Source: Rhabdochlamydiaceae bacterium
Lineage (GTDB): Bacteria > Chlamydiota > Chlamydiia > Chlamydiales > Rhabdochlamydiaceae
Reading direction: 5' to 3'
Length of the DNA: 64,000 bases
NCBI GenBank assembly: GCA_019745395.1
Contig: JAIETG010000013.1
Span: 1-64,000, forward strand
The notes below the pieces were generated by a model that made no database searches, was not told where the DNA came from, and worked only from the letters and a program-made list of their open reading frames with translations. Shown piece after piece: positions 26,932 to 34,374 of this stretch. How positions within the stretch are numbered: the stretch's first letter is position 1; every line of letters starts with the position of its first letter. The translations under genes were made by a program, and so were the position numbers.

Positions 26932-28261
26932 GTTTATTTCTTAAAGTTCGCAGGCTGATCCCTAAGCTTTTGGCTGTTTGTGTCTTGTTGTCATTTAAAG
27001 CTTTTAAGGTAGAAAGGATATGTATTTTTTCTAGTTCCGCTAATGTTTTAATCGCCTTGGATGGCGAGGTGGGAATAGGACATGAGGTCTCTATCATAAG
27101 ATTTTCAGCTTCAATACAATCTCCTGAATGCAAGATAACGGTTCTTTCTATGATATTTGAAAGTTCTCTTACATTTCCGGGCCAATCATATTCTGAAAGA
27201 CGTTTTTTTGCGCAAGGCGAAAGCCTTTTAGGAGCTTTAGCGTTATCTTTGCACAATTTGTATAAGAAATGTTCCGCCAAAGGAACGACGTCTTCTATGC
27301 GCTGTCTTAAGGAGGGAATTTGTAAAGGGATGACGTGCAACCGAAAATACAGGTCTTCTCGAAAAATTTTTTCGGCAATAGCTTCTTTCATGTTGCGATT
27401 AGACGTAGAAATGAGCCTTACATCGACTCGAATAGGTCTGTCTCCTCCTACGCGTTCAAATTCTTGCTCTTGAATAACTCTAAGAAGTTTTGGTTGTAAT
27501 TCAAGAGGTATTTCAGAGATTTCATCCAGTAGTAGGGTTCCTTTATCGGCCAGCTCAAAACGACCTAGTCTTTTTTGAAATGCTCCCGTAAAAGATCCTT
27601 TTTCATGACCGAAAAACTCCGATTCTAGTAAATTTGCAGGGATCGCTGCGCAATTGACGCGGATAAAGGGTTTATGAGATCTTAAGGAAAGGTGATGAAT
27701 TGCACTGGCAATGACTTCCTTTCCAGTTCCAGATTCTCCACTGATAAAGACGCTGGCATTGCTTTTGGCAATTTTTTGTACCGTTTCTAAAATCCCTTTC
27801 ATAGAAGGGCTTTCTACAATAAAAGAGAGGGGGTCCATTTTTATAGGATGGGAAATTTCTTGCTTGAGCAACTCGTTTTCTTGAAGAAGAGATGTGTGTT
27901 CTAAGATTTTTTCTACTATGGTTTCGAGGCTTTCCGCGGTCAAAGGCTTAGTTAAATAATGAAAAGCTCCTAGACGGATTGCAGTAACTCCCTTATCTTT
28001 ATGCAAAGAATCTGTGATTAAGACAAAAAGAGCTTGAGGATGTATCTCTTTGGTCATTTGTAAGATGTCGATTCCAGAAAAGCCCGTGAGCTCTAAATCG
28101 CATAAAATAAGATCATAATTTGTTTGCTTGATCCATTCCATGGCTTGTAGAGGGGTTGTGCAGGTAGAGATATTCCATGTTTTGGGTAGAAAAGGCATGG
28201 AGAGAAAAGAGTGCTTTACACCCTCATCTTCTGTGATGAGTAGTACCTGTTCCATGAGCAT
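26918..28261 (-). CDS. ctcC: Sigma-54-dependent response regulator (CtcC/AtoC, NtrC family)
   Basis: This protein has a receiver domain (about residues 4-115, phospho-acceptor Asp55 in LILCDLELTG), an AAA+ domain (Walker A GESGTGKE, about 168; sigma-54 contact loop GSFTGA instead of the usual GAFTGA; Walker B TLLLDEIS) and a C-terminal Fis-type helix-turn-helix (NKTQTAKSLGISLRTLRNKL). In Chlamydia the homologue CtcC partners the kinase CtcB (AtoS) and drives late developmental genes with sigma-54. No kinase gene lies next to it here. Start: ATG 28261 has AAGGAT at a good distance; ATG 28255 is also possible. Confidence 0.9.
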   Translation of the reverse strand: MLMEQVLLITEDEGVKHSFLSMPFLPKTWNISTCTTPLQAMEWIKQTNYDLILCDLELTGFSGIDILQMTKEIHPQALFVLITDSLHKDKGVTAIRLGAFHYLTKPLTAESLETIVEKILEHTSLLQENELLKQEISHPIKMDPLSFIVESPSMKGILETVQKIAKSNASVFISGESGTGKEVIASAIHHLSLRSHKPFIRVNCAAIPANLLESEFFGHEKGSFTGAFQKRLGRFELADKGTLLLDEISEIPLELQPKLLRVIQEQEFERVGGDRPIRVDVRLISTSNRNMKEAIAEKIFREDLYFRLHVIPLQIPSLRQRIEDVVPLAEHFLYKLCKDNAKAPKRLSPCAKKRLSEYDWPGNVRELSNIIERTVILHSGDCIEAENLMIETSCPIPTSPSKAIKTLAELEKIHILSTLKALNDNKTQTAKSLGISLRTLRNKLNSF

Positions 28262-28380
28262 GTCCAAGATCCTTTTCCCTTTCTATAGCCTACCACAAGA
28301 AAAGCTGCAAACGTTTTTACAAACATTGACGTCTATTCTCTAAGTTAGCTACCATTATCTCTTAATAATTAAGGGATTTT

Positions 28381-29211
28381 ATGAAATCAGCTTGGATAGG
28401 GATTGCCATTTGTCTTTTGACGAGTTGCATGAGTATTGAAAAATCGCAACATCAAAAAATTAAGCAAGCTAATGAAAGCAAAGAGCGCATTTATCGCTCT
28501 TGTAAAGAAAAGCTATATCCTGTAGCTCAGCTGACCCCTCAGATCAGAGATCCTTACCCTTGGGAACTTGGGTCCTCAGGAATGCATCCCAAGATTTCCA
28601 AGGAATCTTTTCGCTGTAGGGGAGATGCCAAGCATCTTCCTAAAGTCAAAGAAGACTCCTCATCTCAGCTGATTCTTGATTGCGGGGGAAGACTCAATCA
28701 TAGCTTGCCAGTACGAGGTGGGAAGGAATTCGTTTATCCTATTTTGATCGATCTTTTAAACTATATTCAGTTGAAAACCTCTTGTCCTGTGATTATTACT
28801 TGTGGGCATAGGTGTCCTGCGCATAATGCTTATGCAGACGGATCCATCTATAATTTAAGCTCTAAGCATATGATTGGAGCGGAAGTGGATTTTTATGTAG
28901 AGGGTAAGGAAAATCGCCCTGAGGAAATCGTTGATCTCATTATGAAGTATTATGCAGAAAAAGAGACCTACAAAGGCAGTAAAGAATACCTGCAGTTTTT
29001 GCGTTTAGAACAAGTCAAAATCAATGTGTCTACGGCTCCTTGGTATAATAAGGAAATTTTGATCAAGCTGTATAAAAAGGGTGAGGGAAGGGATTTTGAC
29101 AATCAGCACCCCTATCCTTATCTTAGTCTTCAGGTACGTTTTGATCGGGATCTCAACGAAAAAGTCACCTATTCTTGGGAAAAAGCTTTCCAGGGGTATA
29201 TGCGCTATTGA
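28381..29211 (+). CDS. Lipoprotein with peptidase M15-like domain
   Basis: This 276-residue protein has a lipoprotein signal (GIAICLLTSC, Cys 16) and a C-terminal M15 (D,D-carboxypeptidase/DacA-like) domain. The zinc site pattern is SKHMIGAEVDF (HxxGxxxD), after YADGSIYNLS and ITCGHRCPAHNAY. A later His in NQHPYPYLSLQVRF could be the third ligand. M15 enzymes trim peptidoglycan stem peptides. An outer-membrane-attached form would act on septal peptidoglycan of chlamydiae. It is divergent from the sigma-54 regulator and just upstream of tRNA-Leu(CAA). Confidence 0.75.
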   Translation: MKSAWIGIAICLLTSCMSIEKSQHQKIKQANESKERIYRSCKEKLYPVAQLTPQIRDPYPWELGSSGMHPKISKESFRCRGDAKHLPKVKEDSSSQLILDCGGRLNHSLPVRGGKEFVYPILIDLLNYIQLKTSCPVIITCGHRCPAHNAYADGSIYNLSSKHMIGAEVDFYVEGKENRPEEIVDLIMKYYAEKETYKGSKEYLQFLRLEQVKINVSTAPWYNKEILIKLYKKGEGRDFDNQHPYPYLSLQVRFDRDLNEKVTYSWEKAFQGYMRY

Positions 29212-29251
29212 AAGAAAAGCTAGCATTTGCTATGTTTTCACCATCATTTCC

Positions 29252-29335
29252 GCCGATGTGATGGAATTGGTAGACGTCGTAGACTCAAAATCTACTGGGA
29301 GCAATCCCGTGCTGGTTCGAGTCCAGTCATCGGCA
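29252..29335 (+). tRNA. tRNA-Leu (anticodon CAA)
   Basis: The acceptor GCCGATG pairs with CATCGGC, followed by A. The D-arm is GGAATTGGTAGACG. The anticodon stem GTAGA/TCTAC with loop CTCAAAA reads CAA. There is a long variable arm, and the T-arm is CTGG TTCGAGT CCAG. Its last 23 nt recur at 30798-30825 (see the att-like repeat), as expected for a tRNA used as an integration site. Confidence 0.95.
29313..29335. repeat. att-like repeat, tRNA copy
   Basis: These are the last 23 nt of tRNA-Leu(CAA), TGGTTCGA followed by GTCCAGTCATCGGCA. They match 30798-30825, where the second block is GTCCGGTCATCGGCA (one mismatch) and five nt are inserted between the two blocks. No integrase gene is seen between the copies. 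Confidence 0.6.
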
Positions 29336-29339
29336 ATTC

Positions 29340-29380
29340 ACCGGACAAACTCTTTTCAAAGAGGATTTGTCCGGTTTTTT
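29340..29380 (+). terminator. terminator after tRNA-Leu(CAA)
   Basis: The stem ACCGGACAAA / TTTGTCCGGT encloses a loop that itself can pair CTCTTT/AAAGAG. Six T follow. Confidence 0.92.
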
Positions 29381-29408
29381 CATTTTCTAACTCATTCTTT
29401 TTCTGTAA

Positions 29409-29522
29409 GTTTCTCCGCTTGAGGGTGAATCAATTGCACACATAATTGATACCCATATCAAAGCTTTAGAACTTAATGAGATTGAAAAGAGACTGTCCAG
29501 TTTAGAGAAACAAAAGCTATGA
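29409..29522 (+). pseudogene. C-terminal fragment of an unknown gene
   Basis: A 37-codon open frame has no start codon. It encodes a Leu/Glu-rich helical tail (HIKALELNEIEKRLSSLEKQ) and stops at a TGA that overlaps the ATG of the next gene (ATGA). The overlap suggests the two were once an operon and that the 5' part was lost when the island formed at the tRNA. Confidence 0.4.
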
Positions 29523-29746
29523 AGTCATCTGTTCAAAAACGTTTAAGACAGCTTGAAAGTAGATTGGGAGTCGATAAAAGACACAAATCTGCCCGAATTG
29601 TCTGCGACCCTAAGATAATGTATTCATTTGACTTTTCAGAAGTCAATGCAGACGTCCTTCTAATTTTCCCTGACAATGGCCGCAGGACACGTGGCGATGT
29701 TGTTCCGGAAGGCTCTTATTTAGTTTATTATTCCAAACATTATTGA
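29519..29746 (+). CDS. Small 75-residue island protein
   Basis: I do not recognise this protein. It has a basic N-terminal helix (SSVQKRLRQLESRLGVDKRH) and a beta-rich remainder with VLLIFPDNGRRTRGD. It is coupled to the upstream fragment by an ATGA overlap and followed 8 nt later by the protease gene. A ribosome-binding or regulatory role cannot be told from sequence. Confidence 0.5.
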   Translation: MKSSVQKRLRQLESRLGVDKRHKSARIVCDPKIMYSFDFSEVNADVLLIFPDNGRRTRGDVVPEGSYLVYYSKHY

Positions 29747-29754
29747 AGGGTGTT

Positions 29755-30590
29755 ATGTCTACAAACATGAGTTTACAAGATCTCCAAGAAAATTATTTAA
29801 CCACATCGAAACTCATGTACTTGCTTATCACGTTTCACTTGGAAATTATTTAGGATCTTTAGTTCTACCTTCTCCTTGTGGTTCTGGTACATTTGTCAAA
29901 TTTACTATTCCATCTCACACCGTCTATGGTATTTTTACTGCAGCTCATGTGGTAAAAGAATTAAAATTTGGAATTAAAGGACAGCCAGCACTAGTTGGAT
30001 TGTCAAAACTACTGAATGGAGATACCGTTGCCTGTGCCTGTCCTTTCTTTTATATTCATGCCTGCGCCTCCATTGAAGGTTTTAATTCTACTTCAAATAA
30101 GGCCTACAGGCCGGATATCGCATTCATTGCATTAGGAATTGATGATCAATTACCTAAGCATGAGCTTATTGACAGCTCCTCTTTTTATGATTTGGATGCA
30201 CATGTAGATTTAGTGGTTCATGACCCACAAATTGCTTCTGCATTTTTCAGGGGAGCTGCGCCAAAAAGGCCCGACGGCTTATTAGACACAGCAGTGCATA
30301 TAGGTGGAGGGGAATTATTAAGACGCGATAATCCATTTGATTCACCATATTGGAATATTCCTAATACAAGTAACAAATCCATTTCTGGAGGTTCCGGAGC
30401 TGGCTTTTGGAGGTTCAACTGTGGCAAAGAACTGATAACCCAATCCCTAGAAGGTGTGATTATTTCAGAAGAAGAGGCCACCTATTCTTTTTTCAAAGCA
30501 ATGTCTTCAGAATATATTTATAACGAATTCCTTCCAGATTTGAAAAATCACTGTGTAAAAAATCTTCCCTTTTTGAAACCTGAGTTATGA
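29755..30590 (+). pseudogene. Trypsin-like serine protease, frameshifted
   Basis: The natural start is ATG 29755 (MSTNMSLQDLQEN), 5 nt after GAAGGG. That frame stops near 29852. The continuation in another frame carries the protease: LPSPCGSGTFVKF, catalytic His in GIFTAAHVV (about 29946), a likely Asp in RPDIAFIAL and catalytic Ser in SISGGSGAGFW. Adding one A to the AAAA at 29789-29792 would join both parts without a break. The open part has no ATG/GTG/TTG start before the GTG at 29949, which lies after the catalytic His. Either the gene is dead, the shift is programmed, or there is a sequencing error in the A run. The intact protein would be about 278 residues without a signal peptide. Confidence 0.72.
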
Positions 30591-30685
30591 ACATTTTCCA
30601 CACTCCCCCTTAGAAACCCCCTCGGCTAAAGTTCTATATATATGAAGGAGGTAAGGAAAAGGGGCAAAAGCTGTGTAAAATCATG

Positions 30686-30826
30686 CTAAGCAGCCCTTTT
30701 GTAGATCTTTGATCCTTTGCTGCGCTCATCGGCAAGGGAAGATTCCACCTTTATAAAGGGTTCTAGCTCATAGATCTTGCGCATTCCCTCGACAAAATGG
30801 TTCGATAACTGTCCGGTCATCGGCAT
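30686..30826 (-). pseudogene. Short frame at the island edge, probably a gene remnant
   Basis: A 46-codon frame (ATG at 30826) has a protein-like sequence: SNHFVEGMRKIYELEPFIKV, then ESSLADERSKGSKIYKRAA and a TAG stop. Its first codons lie inside the att-like copy of the tRNA end. A TGA lies directly upstream, so this may be the C-terminus of a mobile-element gene cut by recombination at the att site. It could also be a genuine small gene. Confidence 0.4.
30798..30825. repeat. att-like repeat, distal copy
   Basis: This is a copy of the tRNA-Leu(CAA) 3' end: TGGTTCGA, five extra nt TAACT, then GTCCGGTCATCGGCA. Like the intact tRNA, it is followed almost at once by a strong terminator. It marks the right edge of a roughly 1.5-kb segment starting at the tRNA. 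Confidence 0.55.
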
Positions 30827-30828
30827 TC

Positions 30829-30865
30829 AGACCGAATAGTTCGAAAGGGCTATTCGGTCTTTTTA
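30829..30865 (+). terminator. terminator after the distal tRNA-end copy
   Basis: A perfect 11-bp stem AGACCGAATAG / CTATTCGGTCT is followed by five T. Its position relative to the tRNA-like sequence mimics that of the hairpin at 29340-29380. Confidence 0.9.
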
Positions 30866-30895
30866 TAAACAGTATTTGAAATGCTTCTCGTTGTC

Positions 30896-32041
30896 TTATT
30901 CAAACGAAGTCCTTAACCAGATTGCAAATAAGGGATCGTCAAAGATTACAGTCCCTCGACCGGCGCCTTCTTCATCTAAGATTTCTTTGTCTTTCAGCGA
31001 TTTAATGGCTGATGATAGAGCTGCTCCGCTGGTGATTTCGTATTTACTTAAAAGCTCTTTTGCAAAGATTTGTTTTCCTTCTTTTGCTGCAAGCCTTAAA
31101 GTTCTCTGTTGTGTGGGTGTTAATGTGCTAAGTAGCGTTTGATAAGCGTATGCATTTTGTTGAACCACAATTTTCAGAGCGTTATTTATTTCTTCAATTG
31201 TAATTTTGTTTTTTCCAAGTGCTACTAGGTGAAAGCACACCATCTGTACGTAATTAGGGGTGTCTTGGACAAGTTTTCTGAGGTGCTGTATAGCGTCACG
31301 TTCGCATGTTATTCCAACATTCATGAACCTTTTTAATACCCAGTCTGTGAACTCATCTCCAAAAGATGGAAATTCGATCGATTGACAAAACTTATATAAA
31401 GGCCTAGATGGGTTGTTCAGCATATCGTAGATCACGCTTCTTCTGGAACCTGTGAAGATAAAAGAGATGTTTCGTAATTGCTGCATATGGGTTCTCAATG
31501 TAGCTTCTAGCCATCCGCCATCATCGATTTCAGTGATTTTTTGAAATTCATCTATTGCAAAGATTAATCCTTTTTCAAGTTTGCTAAGAGAGGAAAGAAC
31601 GTCCTGAATTATTTCTTTAATGTCTTTTTCTGATGAGATAACAGAATCTAAGGTGAAATCAAATGATGGAGTTCCTGTGTTTAGGTCAATTTGGGTAGAT
31701 ATTTTAGGTCTCAGGTTAGTGATTGCTTTGAATGTTGATTTGACAGAATCAGCCCAACCTTCTCTGTTTTTTAAGGCTCGCAACATTTGGTGGAGAAAAT
31801 CCTTGTGAGATGTGATATTGAAAATATCGATGAATATATAAGAATTTGAACTCTTATTAAGCTTTTTGAGAAGATTTAATAGAAAAGATGTTTTGCCAAA
31901 TCTACGCGGTCCAATTAATACGACGTGAATACGATTAATCAGAAATTGAGAGACGAAATTTTCAAGATCAGGTCGTGGTAGATAATAGTCTCCATCGACC
32001 GGATCTCCAAATTTGAAAGGATTTACTGGTAGCTTGTTCAT
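30896..32041 (-). CDS. Archaeal-ATPase-type AAA/STAND ATPase with C-terminal winged helix
   Basis: This is a 381-residue P-loop ATPase. Walker A is IGPRRFGKTS (about residues 43-52), Walker B is IFAIDEFQ (about 166-173), and sensor region FIFTGSRRS follows. A C-terminal winged-helix part (about 300-381) includes LTPTQQRTLRLAAKEG and TSGAALSSAIKSLKDK, ending with DDPLFAIWLR. This is the architecture of the 'archaeal ATPase' family (SSO1545-like), found as lineage-expanded mobile genes. It lies directly downstream of an AbiEi-like gene and two palindromic repeats that probably control it. Decayed sequence of a second copy lies near 34630-34700. The cellular role is unknown; a defence or toxin-type role is conceivable. 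Confidence 0.8.
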   Translation of the reverse strand: MNKLPVNPFKFGDPVDGDYYLPRPDLENFVSQFLINRIHVVLIGPRRFGKTSFLLNLLKKLNKSSNSYIFIDIFNITSHKDFLHQMLRALKNREGWADSVKSTFKAITNLRPKISTQIDLNTGTPSFDFTLDSVISSEKDIKEIIQDVLSSLSKLEKGLIFAIDEFQKITEIDDGGWLEATLRTHMQQLRNISFIFTGSRRSVIYDMLNNPSRPLYKFCQSIEFPSFGDEFTDWVLKRFMNVGITCERDAIQHLRKLVQDTPNYVQMVCFHLVALGKNKITIEEINNALKIVVQQNAYAYQTLLSTLTPTQQRTLRLAAKEGKQIFAKELLSKYEITSGAALSSAIKSLKDKEILDEEGAGRGTVIFDDPLFAIWLRTSFE

Positions 32042-32051
32042 TGTTGATTTG

Positions 32052-32074
32052 TAACAAATTTGTTAATTATTGGC
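32052..32074. promoter_or_regulatory. Palindromic operator-like repeat, copy 1
   Basis: TAACAAATTTGTTA is a perfect 14-bp palindrome followed by ATTATTGGC. It starts 11 nt upstream of the ATPase start codon. The 23-nt unit is repeated exactly at 32095-32117. A repressor dimer site for autoregulation is the simplest reading, with the upstream winged-helix protein as a candidate. Confidence 0.6.
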
Positions 32075-32611
32075 AAGCTGCACCTGCCTTTTACTAACAA
32101 ATTTGTTAATTATTGGCGGGTCGGTGGGGCTAGCTGAGCTCTTGATGAACTTCTTTCTCGATGTTCCTCTAAGCCGCTTTCGGTAAGATATTTCTAAAAT
32201 ACTTTGACCTAGTCGATCGACGGATTGAGTTCCAAACTGCTCGTTATTGTTTGCCTTCAATACTGTTGGAATTGAATCCGCCTGATATTCAATCTCTTCA
32301 AAAATGAAAGAAGACAGTACTCGTTCTCTTGAGAGGTAGATAAATTTGCTAGAAGTAGTATGCAGTTTTCCGTGCAAATCAAGAGCAGTTGGATAGGCTA
32401 ATACCGCATCCTCTGTCATTCTGCTGGTAACGGGAAAAGGATCAACAGGATAAGAGCTTGCAAGCACTCTCATAGGAATAGAATAATACAAACCACTGCG
32501 AATCCGAAAGATATGGCTTTGTTTCAGGTGATAAGCCAAAGAATTGTGGAGGGTCGGATAGTTGATAGAACGAGCAGGTTCCTTCGACAGCCAAGCAGTT
32601 AGCTCATCCAT
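32063..32611 (-). CDS. AbiEi-like winged-helix protein, C-terminus aberrant
   Basis: The N-terminal 45 residues (LTAWLSKEPARSINYPTLHN, then SHIFRIRSGLYY) are a winged helix as in AbiEi-type antitoxins. The body (TEDAVLAYPTALDLHGKLHT, then KFIYLSRERV) also fits the family up to SVDRLGQSI. There the family normally continues with a conserved helix-rich half, but here about 50 unrelated residues follow and read through the two palindromic repeats. The protein (182 residues) is therefore probably truncated by a past rearrangement. It would act as a DNA-binding repressor. No AbiEii nucleotidyltransferase toxin is adjacent; the partner is the ATPase gene. Confidence 0.62.
   Translation of the reverse strand: MDELTAWLSKEPARSINYPTLHNSLAYHLKQSHIFRIRSGLYYSIPMRVLASSYPVDPFPVTSRMTEDAVLAYPTALDLHGKLHTTSSKFIYLSRERVLSSFIFEEIEYQADSIPTVLKANNNEQFGTQSVDRLGQSILEISYRKRLRGTSRKKFIKSSASPTDPPIINKFVSKRQVQLANN
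32095..32117. promoter_or_regulatory. Palindromic operator-like repeat, copy 2
   Basis: This is an exact 23-nt copy of the unit at 32052-32074, 43 bp away (about four helical turns), inside the 3' end of the AbiEi-like gene. Two such sites on the same face of the helix could allow cooperative binding. Confidence 0.6.
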
Positions 32612-32833
32612 CGTAAATATTTGATATTGACCAAAGAAGGAGTTGAGTTTCGTGCAGCTTGTTCTTTTTCTTTATTATCACTCGCATTCTTAGTGGCTAT
32701 CAAGAAAATGATCAAGTTGAGGGAAGTATACTTACATTTTTTCTTTACTTTCATTAATGCTATTAGATCTTTTCAAGAAAAACATCAAGCGAACCTTTAA
32801 TTCTTTTCCAGGGTGCTATATAATGCGTGACCT

Positions 32834-33646
32834 ATGGCAAATAAATTTTGGGATTACCCATTACGCAAGCATCATAAATTATGCGATCAAATACGTCCCC
32901 TAATTAACCCTCTTGTAGACGCCTTTGGGATATCTCATTTCAGCTACTTTTTTGTAACTCAGGAAGGGCATTCTGCTTGCCTAAGTTCTCACCCCGCATG
33001 GTTAGAGCATTACCTTTATCATGAATTATTCCTCTACAACCCCTTTTTAAAAGCTCCAGAACTTATTCCAGAAGGTGTTTTCTTCACGAAGAGCATGAGG
33101 GACTCGGCTTATCTTGAAACAAAGAAGCAAGCCAAGACTTTTGGGATAGAGGATTCCCTTATCCTTACTTCAAAAAAAGATGGGAAATTGCAGGGATTTT
33201 CCTTTGGGTTAAATGTTGATGAAAAAAACTATGCCCTCCTTGTCAATGAGCTGCCGTTATTAAAACGTTTTTGTTTTGAATTTCAACGAAAAGCTGAGAA
33301 ATCTTTGCAGGAACTTGCATCCGATCCAATCGATATTCGTATATTCCTAGGTGCTAGATTTTATAGAAGGGAAGAAGTCAAGTCCCATTTAGGAAAAGAA
33401 AAAAGAGCTGATTTCCTAGCCCAATTAAAAGTGAATGCTCCTCTTCTTTCAAAAAGAGAAAAAGAGTGTCTTTTTCTGTATCTCAGCGGAGAAACGGCTA
33501 GAAGTATTGCTGATTCCTTGGAACTTTCTCATCGAACAGTGGAATCCTATTTAGAGAGCACTAAACATAAGTTGAATTGCTATCAAAAACCCGACCTTTT
33601 GAAAAAAGCACAGGAACTTCAAGATTATGGGCTCTTGCTACCGTAG
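32834..33646 (+). CDS. LuxR-type transcription regulator with N-terminal sensor domain
   Basis: This is a 270-residue regulator. The N-terminal domain (about residues 10-155) resembles the autoinducer-binding fold: FGISHFSYFFV, SHPAWLEHYLYHELFLYNPF (where AHL receptors have a conserved D-P, here N-P). The C-terminal LuxR/GerE helix-turn-helix (about 200-262) includes LSKREKECLFLYLSGETARS and SLELSHRTVESYLESTKHKL. No synthase gene is visible, so it would be a LuxR 'solo'. It stands alone between the ATPase pair and an exported HAD protein. Ligand type is unknown. Similar regulators are common in amoeba-associated bacteria. Confidence 0.82.
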   Translation: MANKFWDYPLRKHHKLCDQIRPLINPLVDAFGISHFSYFFVTQEGHSACLSSHPAWLEHYLYHELFLYNPFLKAPELIPEGVFFTKSMRDSAYLETKKQAKTFGIEDSLILTSKKDGKLQGFSFGLNVDEKNYALLVNELPLLKRFCFEFQRKAEKSLQELASDPIDIRIFLGARFYRREEVKSHLGKEKRADFLAQLKVNAPLLSKREKECLFLYLSGETARSIADSLELSHRTVESYLESTKHKLNCYQKPDLLKKAQELQDYGLLLP

Positions 33647-33717
33647 TTTTTACGGTGAAATCATTTGACCCGAGTGTGATATTCTTCCACTTTTAAAAGT
33701 CAAAAAAGAGGTGTTTT

Positions 33718-34374
33718 ATGATTAAAAAAGTAATGCTTTTCTTGCTAACAACTTGCGCTAATCTATCTGCAGCTCCACAAGCCATAGTTTTTGATTTTGG
33801 TGGAGTGATGACAATGGAACCAAATCGAGAAGCGGTAGTTCATTTTCTATGCACAAGTTTTAATCTTTCTGCAGAAGGATTTGAACAGATCAACCAAGAC
33901 AAGAAAAAAGCTGTTAAACTGGGTAAAACAGACGCAGAATTTTGGCTCCAATACGCAAAAGACAGAAAAGTGTGTTTGCCAAAAGATTGGGTACAAAACT
34001 TCAATACCGTTATGAAAGACGCTATTGGGGTAAATCCTGAAATGTATGAGCTGGTGAGTCAACTAAAGGGAAATGGTACCCCCGTAGCAATGCTGTCCAA
34101 CATTGACGATCGTTTGGCCAGACTTATTCATGATTTTGGTTTATATGAACCCTTTGATCCATGCCTACTCTCTTGCGAAATAGGGTTGGAGAAGCCAGAT
34201 CTTAAAATTTACGATGTTCTCTTAAAAAAAATGAACTTGCCCGCTAAAGACATCGTATTTGTTGATGATAGGCTAGAAAATGTCGAAGCTGCTCAAAAAA
34301 TGGGTTTTGATGCTATCCTTTTTAATTCTCAAGAACAGCTTCAAAAAGAGCTAGCGAAGAGAGCGTTGCTTTGA
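33718..34374 (+). CDS. Exported HAD-family hydrolase
   Basis: This is a 218-residue HAD subfamily IA phosphatase-like protein. Motif I is IVFDFGGVM (about residues 22-30; the general acid/base Asp+2 of DxD is Gly, as in a subset such as YihX-like or dehalogenase-like members). Motif II is AMLSNID, motif III is the Lys in GLEKPD, and motif IV is VFVDDRLENVEAA. A signal peptide (KKVMLFLLTTCANLSAAPQ) precedes it, unusual for HAD enzymes. The protein is thus probably periplasmic or secreted. It lies 70 nt downstream of the LuxR-type gene on the same strand and may be co-transcribed with it. Confidence 0.8.
   Translation: MIKKVMLFLLTTCANLSAAPQAIVFDFGGVMTMEPNREAVVHFLCTSFNLSAEGFEQINQDKKKAVKLGKTDAEFWLQYAKDRKVCLPKDWVQNFNTVMKDAIGVNPEMYELVSQLKGNGTPVAMLSNIDDRLARLIHDFGLYEPFDPCLLSCEIGLEKPDLKIYDVLLKKMNLPAKDIVFVDDRLENVEAAQKMGFDAILFNSQEQLQKELAKRALL

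Noticed and set aside
29340-30865. Riboswitch or attenuator in the island hairpins
   Set aside because: The two strong hairpins directly follow a tRNA and a tRNA-end copy and end in T runs; simple terminators explain them.
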